From a virus: a stretch of DNA of 40,240 nt. The stretch lies in the IMG/VR virus record IMGVR_UViG_3300037234_000268, positions 1-40,240 of that record; one strand, written 5' to 3'. The translations under genes were made by a program, and so were the position numbers. Shown one piece after another: positions 14,192-22,908 of the stretch. Position 1 is the stretch's first letter; each line of letters starts with the position of its first letter. Below the pieces are notes generated by a model that was not told the origin of the DNA, made no database searches, and saw nothing but the letters and a program-made list of their open reading frames with translations.

Positions 14192-16440
14192 GCTGCGCCT
14201 CCCTCTTGTCTCATTAATTCATTTCTTGCTTCTGCTAAGTCTTGTATACCATTAAAAATATATGTGTTTCCACCTGGTCCTGTATCATCATCCAATGGAG
14301 TAAAATCTACTCTCTCAACACCACTAGGGTTATCACCTACCATTACCATTTGAGGTCCATTAGTTGTTATACTGCCACCCTCTGCAAACTTCGGTATAGG
14401 TTGATTTTTAGCTTTTAATGCTACTCCTGTCATAGTGGCTAGTGTGACACCTTGCGCAACTGCTGCTAATATTGGACCAACTACAGGGATATTTGCCATA
14501 GATTCACCAGCTTTAATACTGGTAACAACGGCTGAAATCATAGCAGATGCAAATCCAAGTGCTTGATCTAGTAAGCCAGTTCTTGTTTTTCTCTCACGTT
14601 CTTTCTTATCATACTTTTCATTGATAGCATCTTTTTCAGCTTGTGTTTTTGTTTCAAGTGCAACATCAGCTTTCTTTGCTATTAATTCATTTACTAGTTT
14701 TTCATCACCTATCTTTTTAGCATCGGCAATTTGTTTATCAATATTTTCTGTTTCCCGTTCTGCGTCCTTCTCGTCTAATGATGCAAGTTCTTCATCACGC
14801 CTTGCTGACATTACTGTTAAATCGTTATCAAGTGATGCATTTGATACTTGTGATATAATACCAAAAAAGCCTTGATATAGTGCTGTCATTTCAGCTATAA
14901 CAAAGTTCTTTCTTGATAATTCATACGCTGCTATCTGGTCTGCTATCTTTTTCTCTGCGTCAAGTCTTGATTGTAGTGCTTTATCTCGCAATGCTTTTTC
15001 TTCTGCCAGTCTTTTGGCAAGGTCGCCATCATCACCACCACCAGTAGGCTTCCCCTTTCCTGCGTCTTTTACTTTTTTTAATGCCTCTGCTGTTTCTAAT
15101 ATTCTTTTTTTTAATTTTGGGTGAATTGTATTTAATTGACCAATTGTAACTAATTCTAAATTATATGCTTCTGCAACTTCTTTGATTTCATCCTCTTGTT
15201 TTTTCTTTACATCAATTTCCTCTTTTGTAAATGCCGTCAATCTTTTTGATGCTTTTAATAAATGCTCCTGCGCTCCTACTTGGCTTCTAAATTGTTGTTC
15301 TGGTTTTGCAAATCTACCACCCTTTTGTCTTGCAAGTCTTTGCTTTCTTTCAAACTCATCTGTCGAACCTTCAAGCCATTTATTTAATATTACTGTAGCT
15401 TCATCTACATCTCTCTGTGCCGCAGCAGTTGCAAGTGCTAAACTATCAATTGCAGATGATCCAGTAGTATCTAATATTTTTTGTTCATCATTTAATTTTG
15501 AATACGCCTTACTTAATTCTAGTAGTTGCGTACTAATTTTAGCTATTTCAAATGAAGATTGAGATTTAAATAATGCTTTTTCTGCTTCTGTTAAATCGCC
15601 AGTATCTTCTTCTAGTTTCTTTCGAGCTACTGCAAGTCGTTTAGTCGCTTTTATCAGGTCTGTTGTAACTCCAAGAACATCATCTTGTTTAGTAAATAAG
15701 TTTGATATAACACTAATACCTTTTGATATAACTCCGAAAAATGGTTTTAATGCTCCTGCTACACCACCTCCAATAACTTCCATTAAGTCACCAAAATTAT
15801 TACTCATTTGTTGTATTTGACCGCCAAATGTAGCCGCTTCTGCTGCTGCTGCACCGCCAAATAATTTAGTCATATTCTTGACTGCTGACTCTGCACGTTC
15901 CGTACTACCTGCTGCACCTTCTACTTCAATCCCATATCTTGACATAGCGTTGGTACTACTACCGAATGACTTTGCTACCAAATCACCTGCGCTTTTTAAA
16001 TCCATTCCTTTGGCTGCTGCTAAGTCGAGAGTAGCTTTTGTTAGTTGGTCAAGCATTTCACCTTCTGCACCGAAGTTTGTTAATTGTCTTTGAACACCAA
16101 GAATAGCTTCATCTCCAAAGGTTGTCATCTTTTGTAATGATGCAGCGTACGCAATATTATGTTCCAGAGCTGCTTCCGTGAAAGTACCAGCCTGTTTCAT
16201 TGCGGCTGCTAATGTTTTTTGAGCTTTTTCTTGAATTATAAAAGCACCTACTGTTTTCTTAACCGCTACCGTTAGTAATGCAAGTGCTGCAACGCCTGCA
16301 CCGATACCGATTTTCATAGCCTTACCAATACCCTTCTCGGCTTTCTTTACATCATTGATTTCTTTCTCGGTTTGGTTTAAACCTTTGACTGCATTCTTTA
16401 CATCAGCTTTAACTTTGATATTAATTTTATCATCACCCAT
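14179..16440 (-). CDS. Tape-measure protein
   Basis: The protein has 753 residues. A charged N-terminal coil is followed by a hydrophobic segment (about 42-68), long helical and Ala-rich stretches (KQAGTFTEAALEHNIAYAAS, EGEMLDQLTKATLDLAAAKG), a central coiled coil, and hydrophobic helices near 615-675 (GFASAMISAVVTSIKAGES). The end has the typical GGSITTNGPQMVMVGDNPSG motif of tail length proteins. Using about 0.15 nm per residue, the tail would be roughly 110 nm (inference). It sits between the putative tail assembly chaperone and the tail tip. Its start overlaps the upstream gene in both of that gene's possible frames. Confidence 0.9.
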   Translation of the reverse strand: MGDDKINIKVKADVKNAVKGLNQTEKEINDVKKAEKGIGKAMKIGIGAGVAALALLTVAVKKTVGAFIIQEKAQKTLAAAMKQAGTFTEAALEHNIAYAASLQKMTTFGDEAILGVQRQLTNFGAEGEMLDQLTKATLDLAAAKGMDLKSAGDLVAKSFGSSTNAMSRYGIEVEGAAGSTERAESAVKNMTKLFGGAAAAEAATFGGQIQQMSNNFGDLMEVIGGGVAGALKPFFGVISKGISVISNLFTKQDDVLGVTTDLIKATKRLAVARKKLEEDTGDLTEAEKALFKSQSSFEIAKISTQLLELSKAYSKLNDEQKILDTTGSSAIDSLALATAAAQRDVDEATVILNKWLEGSTDEFERKQRLARQKGGRFAKPEQQFRSQVGAQEHLLKASKRLTAFTKEEIDVKKKQEDEIKEVAEAYNLELVTIGQLNTIHPKLKKRILETAEALKKVKDAGKGKPTGGGDDGDLAKRLAEEKALRDKALQSRLDAEKKIADQIAAYELSRKNFVIAEMTALYQGFFGIISQVSNASLDNDLTVMSARRDEELASLDEKDAERETENIDKQIADAKKIGDEKLVNELIAKKADVALETKTQAEKDAINEKYDKKERERKTRTGLLDQALGFASAMISAVVTSIKAGESMANIPVVGPILAAVAQGVTLATMTGVALKAKNQPIPKFAEGGSITTNGPQMVMVGDNPSGVERVDFTPLDDDTGPGGNTYIFNGIQDLAEARNELMRQEGGAAWQL

Positions 16441-17125
16441 TATCTTTTTCTCGCTTTGTTTTCTCTTTCAATTTGGTCGTTGTTGAACCACCCGAAACTA
16501 AGGCATTGGCGAAGCGAGGCTTTATTAATGTCTTGCCTTGATTGTCCAGATTTAATGAGTTCCATGTAGATGTGCTCCCAACCGTCGATAGCAATGTCTG
16601 ACTTTGAGACAACATTAGAGCTTTTTTTTTACGATACAACCAGAAGTTAAAAACTTGCTCGGTTATATCCATTATAAAATCAGTATCTTGTTTCGACCTT
16701 TTGAATAAGGCTTTTTTAAATCGTCTCTTTTTATCTACAAAATGTTTTGACAATCCATAAATTAATGATGTTGCTTGCTTATAGTATAAGCCTTGACGAA
16801 CCTTATGAGAGAAATCTTCTATCTTACTTTTAGACTTGTATTCACTTTCAGCATTTATCAGCTCCCAAATGTAAGCAATCTTTTCAATGTACTTGATATT
16901 GAGCTTTATTGGTAGATGACAGATAGATATAGAATCCACCCCAAGTTTAAAGTTGATAGTCTTATTCTGTTCGACATCAATATAATTTTTCGGGGGGTTG
17001 CTTTCTATACCTGTTGTATCAATATATACATATTCTAATATTGTTTTTTTCTTTTTCCAGAATAAAAAACCCCCGATGATAATACCACCCATTAGATAGA
17101 TGATATTAAGATCGGTTATAAACAT
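16433..17125 (-). CDS. Putative tail assembly chaperone, frame 0 product
   Basis: The protein has 230 residues and lies between tail tube and tape measure, where siphophages encode tail assembly chaperones. An N-terminal hydrophobic helix (about 7-23) followed by KKKK is unusual for such a chaperone. Residues 105-168 are helical (FSHKVRQGLYYKQATSLIYGL...ITEQVFNFWLYRKKK). The codons for KKK form an A9 run (16630-16622). After it, frame 0 gives a Ser/Thr-rich tail, while the -1 frame is open too. Start ATG 17125 overlaps the tail-tube stop as TAATG. Confidence 0.6.
   Translation of the reverse strand: MFITDLNIIYLMGGIIIGGFLFWKKKKTILEYVYIDTTGIESNPPKNYIDVEQNKTINFKLGVDSISICHLPIKLNIKYIEKIAYIWELINAESEYKSKSKIEDFSHKVRQGLYYKQATSLIYGLSKHFVDKKRRFKKALFKRSKQDTDFIMDITEQVFNFWLYRKKKALMLSQSQTLLSTVGSTSTWNSLNLDNQGKTLIKPRFANALVSGGSTTTKLKEKTKREKDNG
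16440..16630 (-). other. A9 slippery run and open -1 frame ending at the tape-measure start
   Basis: If ribosomes slip back one base in the A9 run, translation continues for 60 residues (SSNVVSKSDIAIDGWEHIYM...KARKR) to a TAA at 16442-16440 that overlaps the tape-measure ATG as TAATG. The fused product would be 228 residues. The -1 peptide looks more protein-like than the frame 0 tail. A programmed -1 shift is a conserved property of this gene position in siphophages; a homopolymer sequencing error is the main alternative. Confidence 0.55.
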
Positions 17126-17970
17126 TAGTCTATCCGTATAATTTGAATCATATCAGCATTTTCTGGATAGAAAGTATCTGCTAATATAGTACCTTTGAAG
17201 TTAGACATTGAGTAACCATCAGTAGACTTACCAAAGATGTTACCTTCTGCACCAAACTGAACTTTCCGAATGATAATCCATAGTCTACGACCATTTCTAT
17301 CTGCAAGTTTAAATGCTAGTCTGTAACTAGATAATACGCCTGGATCAGAACCGATAGCAGTTGATTGTTGGCCAGTCTGCCCACCAAATTCTACAGAACC
17401 AAAAATAGTTTCCTGTACATCTTTGTTCTCATAGTTAATAGTACCACCGTTTACTTCTGCAACTCTTTCAACTAAATCTTGAAATAGTTTCTTTTTAGGC
17501 ATACCGTATTTGTATTGCATATACTCATCAGTGATAGATAGTTCATTACCTTCACTAAGTCCGAAAAATGGACCGTAATCATTACCTACTGTACTAGATG
17601 GAGTAAATACTTTGAATGAGTATGTGTCTGTATCAGTTAATGTAATTGGTGTTGTAGCATCACTTGCTAATACGACATCAGTAGGATCAAATGTGATACT
17701 ATCAGCGTCGTTATCAGTTACTTTTCCATAACCAACAACTGCATTATCGTCTACTATTTCAAGGTTATATGCAACGGTAGACACTAGTCCTGCCACTGTC
17801 CAAGCTGGCGATACTGTAGGGGTTAGTGTACCCTCTGATGTTGTAGCTTCTGCATAGACACCCGTTTCTTCTGTAATAATTTTTTGTATGTGTAAATCTG
17901 GGTCTTGTGCTATTGCATCCTTTGCAATATCAACATCCGATACACCTGTGTAATAATCTGGTTCAGCCAT
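17125..17970 (-). CDS. Major tail (tube) protein
   Basis: The protein has 281 residues and is beta-rich. An inserted Ig-like or BIG-like region (about 38-115, TLTPTVSPAWTVAGLVSTVA...ITLTDTDTYSFKVF) is followed by a tube core containing DEYMQYKYGMPKKKLFQDLVERVAEVNGGTINYENKDV and a C-terminal half (LWIIIRKVQFGAEGNIFGKS). Strong ribosome site AAGGAG. Its position two genes before the tape measure and after the tail-completion gene identifies it as the tube protein by synteny. Confidence 0.8.
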   Translation of the reverse strand: MAEPDYYTGVSDVDIAKDAIAQDPDLHIQKIITEETGVYAEATTSEGTLTPTVSPAWTVAGLVSTVAYNLEIVDDNAVVGYGKVTDNDADSITFDPTDVVLASDATTPITLTDTDTYSFKVFTPSSTVGNDYGPFFGLSEGNELSITDEYMQYKYGMPKKKLFQDLVERVAEVNGGTINYENKDVQETIFGSVEFGGQTGQQSTAIGSDPGVLSSYRLAFKLADRNGRRLWIIIRKVQFGAEGNIFGKSTDGYSMSNFKGTILADTFYPENADMIQIIRID

Positions 17971-18336
17971 TTAAGACTCCTTTTGTAATATAGTTTTTAA
18001 ATTATAAACGAGAGTAATTACAAACTCGTTCTCATTGTATTCTGCTGTTCCATCTTCTTGAAGTAAACCGCCACTGTCATAGTCAAAACTGTTTATATTT
18101 TCGACTAATTTTTCGAGGATTTCATATCCATCTATTGTATTATTCCTATCGACTATAATTTGTATAGCCACAGGATACTCTACGTCTGTTGTAACTTTAT
18201 TCATTTTACCGAATAGAAAATCAAGAGGCATTATCCGTATGTAATCGCCTTGGCTTGTCTTATCTGGTCCTATAGTACAAAGTTTACCAGTTGTACTTGT
18301 TATGAACTTTTTAAGATTGTTTATTTCAGTTACCAT
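17971..18336 (-). CDS. Tail completion / terminator-like protein
   Basis: The protein has 121 residues with alternating strand and helix (YPVAIQIIVDRNNTIDGYEILEKLVENINSFDYDSGG). The gene directly before the tube protein usually encodes the tail terminator that caps the tube at the head end. The ATG overlaps the upstream stop as TAATG. No strong sequence signature, so assigned by size and position. Confidence 0.65.
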   Translation of the reverse strand: MVTEINNLKKFITSTTGKLCTIGPDKTSQGDYIRIMPLDFLFGKMNKVTTDVEYPVAIQIIVDRNNTIDGYEILEKLVENINSFDYDSGGLLQEDGTAEYNENEFVITLVYNLKTILQKES

Positions 18337-19232
18337 TATCGTACCATATTTGATGTAGTAAAGCTTGGTCTATTTATATCTTCTTCATCGCTAACACTAC
18401 CATCTTGATTGTTATCATAAGGAGATTTTAATGACTCGAACTCAGTATTATACTTACTCATATAATCTTGATAACGTAGCCACCACTTATCACCTTCTTC
18501 ATTATATTCACCACCTGCATAAATAGATAAGGCTTTAAATATAGTTAAATTGCGTAATACATTATCATCAAGATAGCCACTAGCAAGAGGTAGTTTATTA
18601 CGAATATCTCTGTAAACAAAGTTATTAAATGCTTCGTCTATGTATCGCTGAAATGATGACCGGATCTTAAACCTAAGTCCAGACGCAATAGCAACAGAAT
18701 ATGCTGGTGTAAATGTGATAGTATCTGTATCGCTATCGTATGCCGTTATCTTGGCGTCGTGTGTTGTGCTATCATCTATATAGATAACAACCTCGCCGCC
18801 TTGCCACAGTATGTCATTAGTATTAAACCTATCAGATATTAGAGTGGTTATTGTGCCCTCTGCTGATGTGTTATAGACGAGCTCTGTTTTGTCTCTTAAC
18901 TCTTTACAATGAATAAATAAATCTTCGTCATTGACTAGATTATTAATCGGCATTAATACCACATCGAAAAGGTTGTTATAATACGTAGTGACACCGCTTG
19001 AAACAACCGCCCATTCTATAGAGAAATTGTTTGCTTGTGTATCGTTATCCGCTGCGGGGAAAGTATAACTTAAAGTTCCATCTGTCGCAATCGTTGCCGA
19101 TCCACTAGAAACAGCAGTGCCACTATTATTATTAATAATTATTGTGCAAGTGGTGGGAATAACATCTAAGTTATATTCAGTAATAGATAACTGAAAGATA
19201 TAATCTTTATCTTTTTTAATCTCTAAATGCAC
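18336..19232 (-). CDS. Head-tail connector protein with N-terminal Ig-like domain
   Basis: There are 298 residues from the GTG at 19232, 7 nt after GGAG; a GTG at 19235 is only 4 nt from it. Residues 1-100 form a beta-sandwich-like region, and 110-190 another beta section (VYNTSAEGTITTLISDRFNTNDI...). Residues 195-255 are helical (FQRYIDEAFNNFVYRDIRNK, ...LRNLTIFKALSIYAGG), typical of gp6/gp15-type adaptors that bind the portal. The C-terminus includes DNNQDGSVSDEED, which resembles a calcium-binding or dockerin-like loop. Confidence 0.65.
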   Translation of the reverse strand: MHLEIKKDKDYIFQLSITEYNLDVIPTTCTIIINNNSGTAVSSGSATIATDGTLSYTFPAADNDTQANNFSIEWAVVSSGVTTYYNNLFDVVLMPINNLVNDEDLFIHCKELRDKTELVYNTSAEGTITTLISDRFNTNDILWQGGEVVIYIDDSTTHDAKITAYDSDTDTITFTPAYSVAIASGLRFKIRSSFQRYIDEAFNNFVYRDIRNKLPLASGYLDDNVLRNLTIFKALSIYAGGEYNEEGDKWWLRYQDYMSKYNTEFESLKSPYDNNQDGSVSDEEDINRPSFTTSNMVR

Positions 19233-19404
19233 CACGTCGCTCCATTTGTTTATTGTAAGATTGATTTTTATAATTGTATCTAGCGTCTTTTAAGATGGAA
19301 CGAGCTTCCTCATTGGAAAGCTCTCCACTCTTAACTGCTTTATCAACTTTCCCCTCCACCATTCTTAATGATAGAGAGGAATCAATTGGCTTACAGTTGG
19401 TCAT
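19216..19404 (-). CDS. Small charged protein in the head operon
   Basis: The protein has 62 residues and is Lys/Glu/Arg-rich with a helical KVDKAVKSGELSNEEARSILKDARYNY stretch. It overlaps the preceding gene by 14 nt and the next gene's start, which fits a translated gene in a packed operon, although ATG 19404 has no clear ribosome site and may depend on coupling. Function unknown. Confidence 0.5.
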   Translation of the reverse strand: MTNCKPIDSSLSLRMVEGKVDKAVKSGELSNEEARSILKDARYNYKNQSYNKQMERRGAFRD

Positions 19405-19738
19405 ATACTATAGTAACATAACCACTACCAGCCGTTGGGCTAGTTGCTGCAGGTACATATATCGCTTTGATAGGTGTACTTGCAACGGCTGACAATACAG
19501 CTCCGTTGTTTAGTTGTGTTACTGTAGCTTGTCCAGTTGATGCGACGTTTACATTATCTGCAAATTTCGCTGCTGTTGAACTATCACCGATGTCGATATA
19601 GTCAGCACCGCCTGCATCAAATGCAGTTCCTACGGTTACCTTAATATCTACTATGATGCTATTAGGTGGTACATTACCAACAGTAATAGCAGTAGTATCA
19701 GTATAAGTTATAATTTTTGATATTGATTGTAGTGACAT
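19391..19738 (-). CDS. Small beta-rich head protein, possible decoration protein
   Basis: The protein has 115 residues, lacks charge clusters and is rich in Val, Thr, Ala and Gly (ITVGNVPPNSIIVDIKVTVG...). It lies directly after the major capsid gene with a strong AGGAG site. Small beta proteins in this position often decorate capsids; no family is recognised. Confidence 0.6.
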   Translation of the reverse strand: MSLQSISKIITYTDTTAITVGNVPPNSIIVDIKVTVGTAFDAGGADYIDIGDSSTAAKFADNVNVASTGQATVTQLNNGAVLSAVASTPIKAIYVPAATSPTAGSGYVTIVYDQL

Positions 19739-19747
19739 TATATACTC

Positions 19748-20719
19748 CTATGCTGTCTTAATGTGTAGTCTAGCAAGAGGGATATTTTTGCTATAAGCAG
19801 CACCCAATGTCCAGTTTCCACTTGTTGCAAGCTCTACATCAGATACATCTTCTTTTGCAGCCACGCCACAATTCATACCATCAAAACCAATTCCATAATT
19901 GATTTTAAAGTTAGTAATTGTACTAAATTTTTTGTTTACTGTTGCCTCTGCAACCTTAACTATTGGAGTAGAGTTACCACGAATTACAAGAGACTTAGCT
20001 CCTATAAAATAAACATAGTATTTATTACTACCAAGAGCTGCAAATTTATCATTTACAAATGGCGTTAGTCCAAGTACATTATTTGGAAGTTGCCCAGCGT
20101 GCACCATAGCATCTTGTGCCGAGACACCGAATGTATTTGTAGTTGCGGCAACTAGTCCAAGTTTAACTAACTTCCAGTATACTTCTGAACGCATAGCCAT
20201 TGCGCCACCGTTAAGATTAACGCCAGCATCTCCGAGAGTTGCCTTAGCAGATACCAATTCGTCAAGAGATACAACGTCAGTTCCATCACCTTCTTGATTA
20301 GAAGTAAGAGCTGCGCCTGTTCCTTTGATAGTAGATATTGCACTATTATCAAGATACTGTGCTGATGCATTAGATATAGACTGCGCCATATTTGCATTTT
20401 CTTCTGGAAAGCTTTTGTCTTTTATTTCTTCGATAACATCTGGCTGATCTGCTGACTGATATCTCCAAATGATAGGATGTTTGATCCGTGTTTGTGTTTC
20501 TTTTTGACTAGAGATAGTATCCCCAGCTTTAAGTGCTTGACCTGCTGTATCTTGGAAAAGAGTTTGTCTTAGTTCAGATACTTGTGTTCCTGATAATGGT
20601 CTAGTATCTAGTTGTACTATTCCGCTAGCAAAAATCTTTGCAGCGTATTGCCAATCTTGCCCTACTAATTTTTCAATATTTATCGGGTCATAAATATCAT
20701 TGTATGATGTTGAACTCAT
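19748..20719 (-). CDS. Major capsid protein
   Basis: The protein has 323 residues. The N-terminal arm (SYNDIYDPINIEKLVGQDWQ) is followed by a coat-protein pattern with GDTISSQKETQTRIKHPIIWRY, VVSLDELVSAKATLGDAG and MAMRSEVYWKLVKLGLV, and a beta-rich C-terminus. This arrangement (E-loop region, central spine helix, P-domain strands) fits an HK97-fold coat protein. A strong AGGAG site and its location after scaffold and before connector genes support high expression and this assignment. Confidence 0.85.
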   Translation of the reverse strand: MSSTSYNDIYDPINIEKLVGQDWQYAAKIFASGIVQLDTRPLSGTQVSELRQTLFQDTAGQALKAGDTISSQKETQTRIKHPIIWRYQSADQPDVIEEIKDKSFPEENANMAQSISNASAQYLDNSAISTIKGTGAALTSNQEGDGTDVVSLDELVSAKATLGDAGVNLNGGAMAMRSEVYWKLVKLGLVAATTNTFGVSAQDAMVHAGQLPNNVLGLTPFVNDKFAALGSNKYYVYFIGAKSLVIRGNSTPIVKVAEATVNKKFSTITNFKINYGIGFDGMNCGVAAKEDVSDVELATSGNWTLGAAYSKNIPLARLHIKTA

Positions 20720-20748
20720 AATGAGACTCCTGTTTGTTTTTTAAATAC

Positions 20749-21360
20749 TTACATATTAAGTATTTGTTTCCATAATTTAGGGTTGCTCTTTTTCGTTTCA
20801 TACAAAATTTCGGCTTTCCCGTTCATATCAGCTTCTTGATAGTTTTTCAAAATTGAAGCTGAATTAATAGAAGCACCACCAGGACGCTCTGTTGATGGAC
20901 CATCAATCTCAGTTTTGTTTTCACCTTTAAGTTTGATTGCCCATTGTAACTTTTTCTCAATACTCATCTCAGCATCTTCGATTAATGCTAACTGAATAGG
21001 AGATAAATCTTTACTAACTGTGTCAAATTGTTCTGCAAATGTAATTTCATATGCATTAATTTTCTCTTGCATTGCATCTAATTTACCAGTTTTTTCTTTT
21101 TCATCGTTATAGAGTTTCTCGAATTCGCCTTTATTTCTGGCGTCATCTTCTAGTATCTTATCAAGTTTAGCAGCTTTTTCAATAGCTTCATTATACTTGG
21201 TATCAACCTCATTTCTTTTTACTCTACTTGCAGCGTTTTCATTTCGTAGCTTCTTGATATAATCTTGCGCTTCACCTGGTAGTGAATCCATAAAATTAGT
21301 ATCTTTGTTTTCTTGATTATCTTCTTGATTTATTTGTTCGTCTTGAACTTCGTCAGCCAT
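20749..21360 (-). CDS. Scaffolding protein
   Basis: The protein has 203 residues. It has an acidic N-terminus, a long coiled coil (about 30-115, rich in Glu/Lys: NEAIEKAAKLDKILEDDARNKGEFEKLY) and a Gly/Pro hinge (TERPGGAS) before a basic helical end (KSNPKLWKQILNM), which in scaffolds binds the coat protein. It directly precedes the capsid gene and directly follows a strong operator-bearing promoter. Confidence 0.85.
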   Translation of the reverse strand: MADEVQDEQINQEDNQENKDTNFMDSLPGEAQDYIKKLRNENAASRVKRNEVDTKYNEAIEKAAKLDKILEDDARNKGEFEKLYNDEKEKTGKLDAMQEKINAYEITFAEQFDTVSKDLSPIQLALIEDAEMSIEKKLQWAIKLKGENKTEIDGPSTERPGGASINSASILKNYQEADMNGKAEILYETKKSNPKLWKQILNM

Positions 21361-21412
21361 TGAATGTACTCCATAATTTTTATTATCTCAAGTACCTGAC
21401 CATTGATGTATA

Positions 21413-21441
21413 ATTATATACTAAATATATTATTATGTCAA
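21413..21441 (-). promoter_or_regulatory. Late promoter for scaffold, capsid and tail genes
   Basis: Minus strand: TTGACA (21441-21436), 17-bp spacer taataatatatttagta, TATAAT (21418-21413). Transcription should start near 21406, about 45 nt before the scaffold gene. The spacer and flanks are nearly those of the promoter at 25797-25825. Confidence 0.85.
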
Positions 21442-21453
21442 CTTATATTGACA
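21436..21453. promoter_or_regulatory. Palindromic operator over the -35 box of the scaffold promoter
   Basis: Plus strand tgtcaacttatattgaca is a perfect inverted repeat, TGTCAA-N6-TTGACA, whose inner half on the minus strand is the -35 box. The same palindrome with a different 6-bp centre stands at the portal promoter (25820-25837). A dimeric regulator binding here would affect RNA polymerase directly. Confidence 0.7.
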
Positions 21454-21459
21454 CTTTTA

Positions 21460-22023
21460 TTATACCAATTCCTTGTATATAAACTTAGTCAATGCAGTAT
21501 TATTGGTACATTGATATATTCTATTCTTAAATGGATATGAATTATATTTATCCTTTACTTTACCGATACTATGCTTTTTAAATCTATCTATTTTATCAGT
21601 ATCGCTTTCACTCTCAAAATAATGATATGTTTTGCCGTTGGTTTTGTAGTCAAATCCAATTAGATATATTTCAGTAAAGTTCATTATCCTATCAGCTATC
21701 TGCAAGCAATGGAATCCACTGTCACCAAACACAATTTGCTCATAGTTATACACGTAATCAGACACGCCCTTATGCGTTTTAAAGCCTATTATCTGCCTAT
21801 CTGGATAGTTATCCTTATATTCATTCCAAAAGCCTTTGACATCGTAATCATAGTATAAGCTATAATCAATCTTAACATCGTCTATATGAGGGAAATTAAT
21901 CTCTATTACAGTAACATTATCCGGTACGGTTGCGAAATCAAAGTCAGCTACACTTGGTCCACCGCCAATTAATAGACAGCGTTCACCAACTCCGATATTC
22001 TTTAATGCATCAATATTCTGCAT
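21460..22023 (-). CDS. DUF115/MptE-like or GT29-like enzyme inside the head operon
   Basis: The protein has 187 residues. CLLIGGGPSVADFDFATVPDNVTVIEIN at the start and IADRIMNFTEIYLIGFDYKTNGKTYHYF later match the Rossmann-like pattern of DUF115 (6-hydroxymethylpterin pyrophosphokinase MptE-like) and GT29-like phage proteins, which are associated with glycan transfer. It is the last gene before the scaffold promoter and adjoins the beta-rich virion gene with no gap. A sugar-transfer role on virion or cell surface is inference. It shares the opening G-x-[AG]-P pattern with the gene at 30942-30337. Confidence 0.65.
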   Translation of the reverse strand: MQNIDALKNIGVGERCLLIGGGPSVADFDFATVPDNVTVIEINFPHIDDVKIDYSLYYDYDVKGFWNEYKDNYPDRQIIGFKTHKGVSDYVYNYEQIVFGDSGFHCLQIADRIMNFTEIYLIGFDYKTNGKTYHYFESESDTDKIDRFKKHSIGKVKDKYNSYPFKNRIYQCTNNTALTKFIYKELV

Positions 22024-22908
22024 CTATGGGTTTTCACCCTCTGTTTGATGTCCTTGTGCTGCAACTCTTAAGGTATCTAAATCTGTTAAATCGTCTTGAA
22101 CTATCCATTGTAAGGCATCGGTAAATGTTGACACTCTAAGAGCAACACCGTGCTTTGATTGTCCAGCGAATGTAATTCTTGCTGTCAACCCAAAAAACCC
22201 AGATGGAGCTTTGTCTGAATACCTAACATCATAACAGTAACCAGCTATTTCACCATTTGTTTTAAAATTAAATACAACTTTATTGAATCCGTCAATAGCT
22301 CTAAATACAAACCCTTTTGCTAATGCAGATAGACCTCCAAACTTTGCATCATCCATAGATGTTTGATCTGTCATTGCTATTATAATTCGTGTAATATCTA
22401 TAGGTTTTGAACCTGCTCTAACTGTAAAAATGCGGGGTGTTCCACTACCATCTACTGCCATATTGGAATTGACTATTCTTGCTAATGATGTTGCTGATGG
22501 AAATAAGTTGTCAATCGGTCTATCAACTGTTATTGTATCTGTTGCCACTGATATAACTGTAGCATAAAACTCTTTGTTACCAACTATATCAAGTAAAATG
22601 ATTTCATCTAGTGGTGCAATCCCGTGTCCAACTGTGGCTTCAAATGTATACACTAATACTGTCAATGTACTAGCAACAGTATCAGCACTTAATGTGAAAG
22701 AGCTTAGTTGTTCGAGAAAATATGTATCAATCGGTTCTGTGGTTGAATCACTTAACATAACATCAAGGCTATTACTTGTAGTAGTGACATTGTTACCACT
22801 GGTATCTTGTATGATAGACTTAGTTACAAGCTTACCATCTATGTCAACCTCTGCTTGTATCTCAACCTCTTTATTATATAGACCCATCGTATTTGCATGT
22901 GTTATCAT
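22024..22908 (-). CDS. Beta-rich virion structural protein
   Basis: The protein has 294 residues. The C-terminal half has a motif set that I have seen in phage and prophage head-region proteins: VRAGSKPIDITRIIIAMTDQ, FGGLSALAKGFVFRAIDGFN, FGLTARITFAGQSKHGVALR and LQWIVQDDLTDLDTLRVAAQ. The N-terminal half holds a GNNVTT-type strand region. The role (fibre, decoration or head completion) is unknown. ATGA overlap with the morphogenesis gene indicates coupled translation. Confidence 0.65.
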   Translation of the reverse strand: MITHANTMGLYNKEVEIQAEVDIDGKLVTKSIIQDTSGNNVTTTSNSLDVMLSDSTTEPIDTYFLEQLSSFTLSADTVASTLTVLVYTFEATVGHGIAPLDEIILLDIVGNKEFYATVISVATDTITVDRPIDNLFPSATSLARIVNSNMAVDGSGTPRIFTVRAGSKPIDITRIIIAMTDQTSMDDAKFGGLSALAKGFVFRAIDGFNKVVFNFKTNGEIAGYCYDVRYSDKAPSGFFGLTARITFAGQSKHGVALRVSTFTDALQWIVQDDLTDLDTLRVAAQGHQTEGENP

